DNA from: Anaeroplasma sp902783745
GTDB taxonomy: Bacteria; Bacillota_I; Bacilli_A; Acholeplasmatales; Anaeroplasmataceae
Reading direction: 5' to 3'
Length of the DNA: 64,000 bases
Assembly (NCBI GenBank): GCA_946617655.1
Contig: CAMOKL010000001.1
Span: 124,001 to 188,000, forward strand
Made by a program: the position numbers and the translations under genes. The stretch's first letter is position 1. Each line of letters opens with the position of its first letter. Below, piece after piece: positions 60,469 through 64,000 of the stretch. Under the pieces are notes generated by a model, which saw only the letters and a program-made list of their open reading frames with translations, searched no databases and was not told where the DNA came from.

Positions 60469-61764
60469 TTATTTATTACAACCACTACAATGTGATTGTT
60501 GATTTACTTTAGATAAAATATAATTATATACTTCCTCAATATTAATTGTTTCTTGAGTATCTAATGTATTATCCTTAATATTAATCTTACCTTCATTTAA
60601 TTCATTATCACCAAGTATTAAAGTGAATAATGCATTATTTAAGTCAGCCTTCTTAAATTGGCTCTTTAAGCTTCCTTCCTTATAATCCATTTCACAAGAA
60701 AGTCCACCAATTCTACAAACATTAATTGTCTTTAAGCAAGCCATTTCAGCCTTCTTGCCTAACGCAATAAAGTAAGCATGGATTTGTTCTTTTGGTTGTA
60801 AATTCTTACCTGCAAAATCTGCAGCCATAATTAATCTTTCAACACCAAATGCCATACCAACACCTGGAGTTTGTGGTCCACCTAAATCAGATATAAGCTT
60901 ATTATATCTTCCTCCACCACCAATAACATTTTGTGCACCAAATTCTGGAATATTAACTACTAATTCAAATACAGTATCAGAATAATAATCTAATCCTCTT
61001 ACTAAATTATCATCAATAACGTACTTTAAGCCTTGATTATCTAATGCTTCAAGTACAGTATTAAATCTTTCCTTTGAAACATCATTTAAATATTCATTAA
61101 TCTTAGGTGCACTCTTAAAGAAGTCCTTATCATGGTCAACCTTGCAATCTAAAATTCTTAATGGATTCTTGTCTAATCTATTTAGACAATCTTCACATAA
61201 GCAATCTTTATATTTAGTAAAGTGTTTTACTAAAACCTCTCTATATTTATTTCTTGATTTTTCATCACCTAATGTATTAATTTTAACTGAAACATCCTTT
61301 AATCCTAATGCTCTTATTAAAGATGCACCTAAAGAAATAACTTCAGCATCAAGTAATGGATTATCACTACCTAAAGCTTCAACACCAAATTGATTGAATT
61401 GACGATTTCTACCTTTTTGAGGACGTTCATATCTAAACATAGGTCCCATATAGAATAATTTTGTTACAGAATTATTAACATAAAGCTTATTTTCAATATA
61501 AGCTCTTGCAACACCTGCAGTACCTTCAGGTCTTAAAGTTATTCCTCTATCACTTCTATCTTTAAAATCATATGTTTCTTTTGTTACCATATCAGATGTA
61601 TCATTAACATCTCTATGGAAAACATCAGAAGATTCAAAAATAGGTGTTCTAATTTCTTTATAATTATATAGCTTGCAAACCTTTCTTACTGTTGATTCAA
61701 GCTTTTCCCATTTACCAGATTCACCAGGTAATACATCATATGTCCCTTTTGGTTTAGTAATCAT
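60469..61764 (-). CDS. hisS: Histidyl-tRNA synthetase
   Basis: 431 aa class II aaRS. KGTYDVLPGE opens the N-terminus, motif 2 is GPMFRYERPQKGRNRQFNQFGVEALG, the histidine motifs are GLDYYSDTVFE and GGGRYNKL, and VGMAFGVERL is motif 3. The C-terminal anticodon domain is normal; the tail ends QSHCSGCNK. ATG 61764 (MITKPKGT) has TGGAGG 7 nt upstream; the longer frame overlaps the GNAT gene. Confidence 0.97.
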   Translation of the reverse strand: MITKPKGTYDVLPGESGKWEKLESTVRKVCKLYNYKEIRTPIFESSDVFHRDVNDTSDMVTKETYDFKDRSDRGITLRPEGTAGVARAYIENKLYVNNSVTKLFYMGPMFRYERPQKGRNRQFNQFGVEALGSDNPLLDAEVISLGASLIRALGLKDVSVKINTLGDEKSRNKYREVLVKHFTKYKDCLCEDCLNRLDKNPLRILDCKVDHDKDFFKSAPKINEYLNDVSKERFNTVLEALDNQGLKYVIDDNLVRGLDYYSDTVFELVVNIPEFGAQNVIGGGGRYNKLISDLGGPQTPGVGMAFGVERLIMAADFAGKNLQPKEQIHAYFIALGKKAEMACLKTINVCRIGGLSCEMDYKEGSLKSQFKKADLNNALFTLILGDNELNEGKINIKDNTLDTQETINIEEVYNYILSKVNQQSHCSGCNK

Positions 61765-61765
61765 T

Positions 61766-62308
61766 TTAATCCTCCATATATTCATGCTTATAAATTGAAT
61801 AATATTTAGCTATATCATCACCATAATTTAGATGACATATCTCTTCATATTCATATACTAGTCCTAAGCTTTTAATTAAATTAAGCGATCTTTCGTTTCT
61901 TAAAGATGAACCAATCTTAACCTTATCACATTCCAAATCAAAGAATGCAACATCAATTGCCTTTTTTAAGCAACGTTTCATAATCCCCATACCCCAAAAT
62001 TTTCTATCTAAAAAATAGCCTATTTCAATTTCATTTTGATTCTTATCGTAGGTATGGTAATCAATTACTCCAATCATTACATCACCATAATATATTGCAT
62101 ATCCTGGTGGTAACCCTAAATCGCAACGCTTAAGATAAATATTATTGATGATAAGTTTAGCTTCATTAATACTTAAAAGTGGTCCCCAGTTAAGGTAACT
62201 ACACATTTCTTTATCTCTTCCGATTACAAATAATCCTTTATAATCAGATTGAGTTATTTCCTTTAAAGTGAATTTATTAACTTTAACTTCCTTAAGTGTA
62301 GTTTTCAT
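61766..62308 (-). CDS. GNAT acetyltransferase, RimJ/RimL-like
   Basis: 180 aa. Acetyl-CoA core: NEIEIGYFLDRKFWGMGIMKRCLKKAID (RimJ-like motif A) and NERSLNLIKSLGL (motif B). It lies between the T-box and hisS, and its stop TAA is 1 nt from the hisS start, so it is the first gene under T-box control. The substrate is unknown. Confidence 0.88.
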   Translation of the reverse strand: MKTTLKEVKVNKFTLKEITQSDYKGLFVIGRDKEMCSYLNWGPLLSINEAKLIINNIYLKRCDLGLPPGYAIYYGDVMIGVIDYHTYDKNQNEIEIGYFLDRKFWGMGIMKRCLKKAIDVAFFDLECDKVKIGSSLRNERSLNLIKSLGLVYEYEEICHLNYGDDIAKYYSIYKHEYMED

Positions 62309-62317
62309 AATCCCTCT

Positions 62318-62528
62318 TTAAATAAAAAAACGCCCTTATAAATATAAGGACGATAATATCGTGGTGCCACCTTACTTCAGCAGAGCTCTCATTAATGTTA
62401 ACGCCATTATACGTCCTTTTTTAGAGGAATTCCGAAGTGTCATAGATAAGTCTACATAGATATTCGCACCAACCATATCTTCTCTTAAATGAATCAACAA
62501 ACCTAATTCTTCATCATCAATTTATACA
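62318..62528 (-). promoter_or_regulatory. T-box leader upstream of GNAT-hisS-aspS
   Basis: Minus strand shows AGAGAAGATATGGTTGGTGCG (Stem I), a specifier region containing GACAC before TTCGGAATTCC, the T-box core AAGGTGGCACCACGA (complement at about 62359-62373), and a terminator CGTCCTTAT / ATAAGGGCG followed by TTTTTTT (62324-62352). GACAC can be read as GAC (Asp, complement 62439-62441) or as CAC (His, complement 62437-62439). Confidence 0.93.
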
Positions 62529-62534
62529 TTAAAA

Positions 62535-62563
62535 ATTTTAACATTTTAGTCTATAAATTTCAA
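62535..62563 (-). promoter_or_regulatory. Promoter of the hisS T-box
   Basis: Minus strand TTGAAA (complement at 62558-62563), 17-nt spacer, TAAAAT (complement at 62535-62540), directly upstream of the leader. Confidence 0.78.
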
Positions 62564-62566
62564 GTA

Positions 62567-63673
62567 TTAAGAAACAAAGCCAAAGTCATTATTTATATTA
62601 TTTTTTTCATTATTATTGTCATTTCTAGAAATGACCTTATTTTTAGCATCAGTTAGTATATTTGAAACCTCTTCATATGGTAATGTTTCATCATTTGAGA
62701 TACTAAAAACATTATCAGAAATTTGTTGTGATATATCCTGTGTTTCATCAGATACTGCAATAGACTTAACTTCAACATTAAGCTTTTCTAATGTCTTTTC
62801 AACATAAAGCTTATATTCATAGTGACAAAAATTAGCCTCAAGTGGAATTCCATGCTTCATAAATGATTCATAAAGCATTCCCATTATTGCCGCTTTTACT
62901 GTTGTTTTATCTTTTATATAAAATATATCATTATATCCATATTTATTATAATGAATTAGTATTAATAAAACTCTTCTCTTATTTTCTTTTATTTTAATTG
63001 GTAAATATGTAGTATAAAAATCTATACTATCATCTATATATTTAAAGTTTTTAAATTCTTCTATAAATTCTTTATTCTCTTTAAGTTTTCTTTTTTCAGG
63101 TACTAAATAAGGTAAATCCTGATATCTAGCGTTATATGATAGCTTATCTGTATCAATATATGCCATTGCAGTATAACCATTGTTAAAGCATTCTTTAATA
63201 TCTTGGTAATCATTTTTCAAAAATGATTGCATAAATGATGCAGCTAAAATAAAATCTCCAACCTCATTATCATTACAATATCTTTCTTCAAATCCAGTTT
63301 GATATCTATAAAAAATAACATTATCATAATCTTTTACTCTTACATGATTATCTTTAAGATATTTGTAATCTGCATCAATTAAATCAGCTTTAGATTTAAT
63401 TATTGCAAATATAGAATCACAATCACCAATAGTAATAGAATCTGGGTTTTCTGATGTACCAATTTTATGCATATATTCAAATCCATTATTATTGTTTAGT
63501 ATTTGAATTCCATATGATGCACCAAAAAATGATTGAATAAAAATCAATAACATCTTTTTGCCTTCATTTTCAAAATCCAAATAGAACATTTCAACTTGAT
63601 TGAATTCATCAAAATAACCTTTTTTCTTAAGTTTTAGAATTATTTCCTTTGCATTTTGATACAAAGTATTCAT
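62567..63673 (-). CDS. Hypothetical protein with a DUF6930/DUF7309-like stretch
   Basis: 368 aa, soluble, not assigned with confidence. The segment VIFYRYQTGFEERYCNDNEVGDFILAASF recalls the start of DUF6930/DUF7309 domains. The C-terminus is low-complexity, Asn-rich (NDNNNEKNNINN). It starts 4 nt after rsmD, and rsmD's final AGG AGA TGA supplies its AGGAG. No function is proposed. Confidence 0.65.
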   Translation of the reverse strand: MNTLYQNAKEIILKLKKKGYFDEFNQVEMFYLDFENEGKKMLLIFIQSFFGASYGIQILNNNNGFEYMHKIGTSENPDSITIGDCDSIFAIIKSKADLIDADYKYLKDNHVRVKDYDNVIFYRYQTGFEERYCNDNEVGDFILAASFMQSFLKNDYQDIKECFNNGYTAMAYIDTDKLSYNARYQDLPYLVPEKRKLKENKEFIEEFKNFKYIDDSIDFYTTYLPIKIKENKRRVLLILIHYNKYGYNDIFYIKDKTTVKAAIMGMLYESFMKHGIPLEANFCHYEYKLYVEKTLEKLNVEVKSIAVSDETQDISQQISDNVFSISNDETLPYEEVSNILTDAKNKVISRNDNNNEKNNINNDFGFVS

Positions 63674-63677
63674 TCTA

Positions 63678-64000
63678 TCATCTCCTATATATTACTACTC
63701 TTTTAATACCATATGTCTTATCTTTTATAAGCTTTAAATCTTTATATTCTAAAGGATATTTAGTATTCTTATCCATTTCAAAAGATATAACACCTTTATT
63801 AGATAATTTAGGAATACATAAATCTAATATCTCCATAATGTTATCCATTCTATATGGAGGATCTAAGATTATTAAATCAAACATATCTTTTGTTGTATTC
63901 ATATAATCTTTATAATCCATATTATAGAATTCACATGAAGTAATGCCAAGATTTTTGCAATTTTTTTTACAAACATCTAAAGCTTTCTTATTAAGGTCAT
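63678..64000 (-). CDS. rsmD: 16S rRNA (guanine-966-N2)-methyltransferase RsmD, 5' end beyond window
   Basis: About 107 codons, the C-terminal part. The N6/N2-methyltransferase motif IV reads DLIILDPPYRM, followed by the family-like VISFEMDKN and the terminal YGIKRVVIYRR. The frame stays open to position 64000, where the SAM-binding half is cut off by the window end. Confidence 0.88.
   Translation of the reverse strand, partial: DLNKKALDVCKKNCKNLGITSCEFYNMDYKDYMNTTKDMFDLIILDPPYRMDNIMEILDLCIPKLSNKGVISFEMDKNTKYPLEYKDLKLIKDKTYGIKRVVIYRR

Noticed and set aside
1..64000. CRISPR arrays, insertion sequences, prophage
   Set aside because: No direct-repeat array, transposase or phage gene seen; the only long exact repeat noticed is the tRNA pair.

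Overview
This is a very AT-rich window (roughly 30% G+C by eye) from a low-GC Bacillota. T-box leaders, an FMN riboswitch, SepF, YqeG/YqeH, an EF-P gene with no linked epmA/B, strong Shine-Dalgarno sites and normal use of TGA as stop all fit. The mix of a full histidine operon, lipoproteins with an LSSC/LTAC lipobox and many short gut-type hypotheticals suggests an uncultured Bacilli/Erysipelotrichia-like gut lineage. That placement is inference; there is no rRNA here to test it. Nearly all genes lie on the minus strand. The plus-strand exceptions are a GNAT gene (19788-20258), the DUF1538/PII block (27540-30639) and a protease lipoprotein (55084-55833).

Layout. 1-9.1 kb: mutS2 (cut by the window start), small membrane proteins, plsC, folA, thyA, ssb, a pair of M16 peptidase-like genes, deoD and deoC. 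9.1-15.3 kb: a conserved hypothetical, ileS behind an isoleucine T-box, and a degenerate-GGDEF/EAL membrane protein. 15.4-24.7 kb: a heterodimeric ABC exporter with its MarR regulator, a GNAT, a YcxB-like membrane protein, two identical tRNA-Gln(CUG) genes, efp, eno, a membrane protein, and ribU behind an FMN riboswitch. 24.9-33.4 kb: gpmI, two unknowns, a DUF1538 membrane protein with two PII-like genes, and yqeG, yqeH and a yqeK-rsfS fusion. 33.5-39 kb: a membrane protein, an M3-like metallopeptidase lipoprotein, two paralogous lipoproteins and sepF. 39-44.3 kb: jetA-jetB-jetC, an SMC-like Wadjet/Mks complex without jetD, transcribed into sepF. 44.5-54.9 kb: ychF, pgcA and the operon hisZGDCBHAF(IE). 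55-64 kb: a trypsin-like lipoprotein, then a T-box-led run GNAT-hisS-aspS (archaeal type)-comEB-sepM-TM protein-lspA-rluD, then a hypothetical and the cut end of rsmD.

How the parts work together. Nucleotide supply is represented by thyA/folA, deoD/deoC and the distant comEB. Glycolysis is represented by eno, gpmI and pgcA. The T-boxes couple ileS and hisS/aspS to uncharged tRNA. The least ordinary loci are jetABC-sepF without a nuclease subunit, the DUF1538 channel-like protein with two PII-like partners, the YqeK-RsfS fusion, the archaeal-type AspRS under a leader whose specifier region reads GACAC (Asp GAC overlapping His CAC), and the duplicated tRNA-Gln(CUG).
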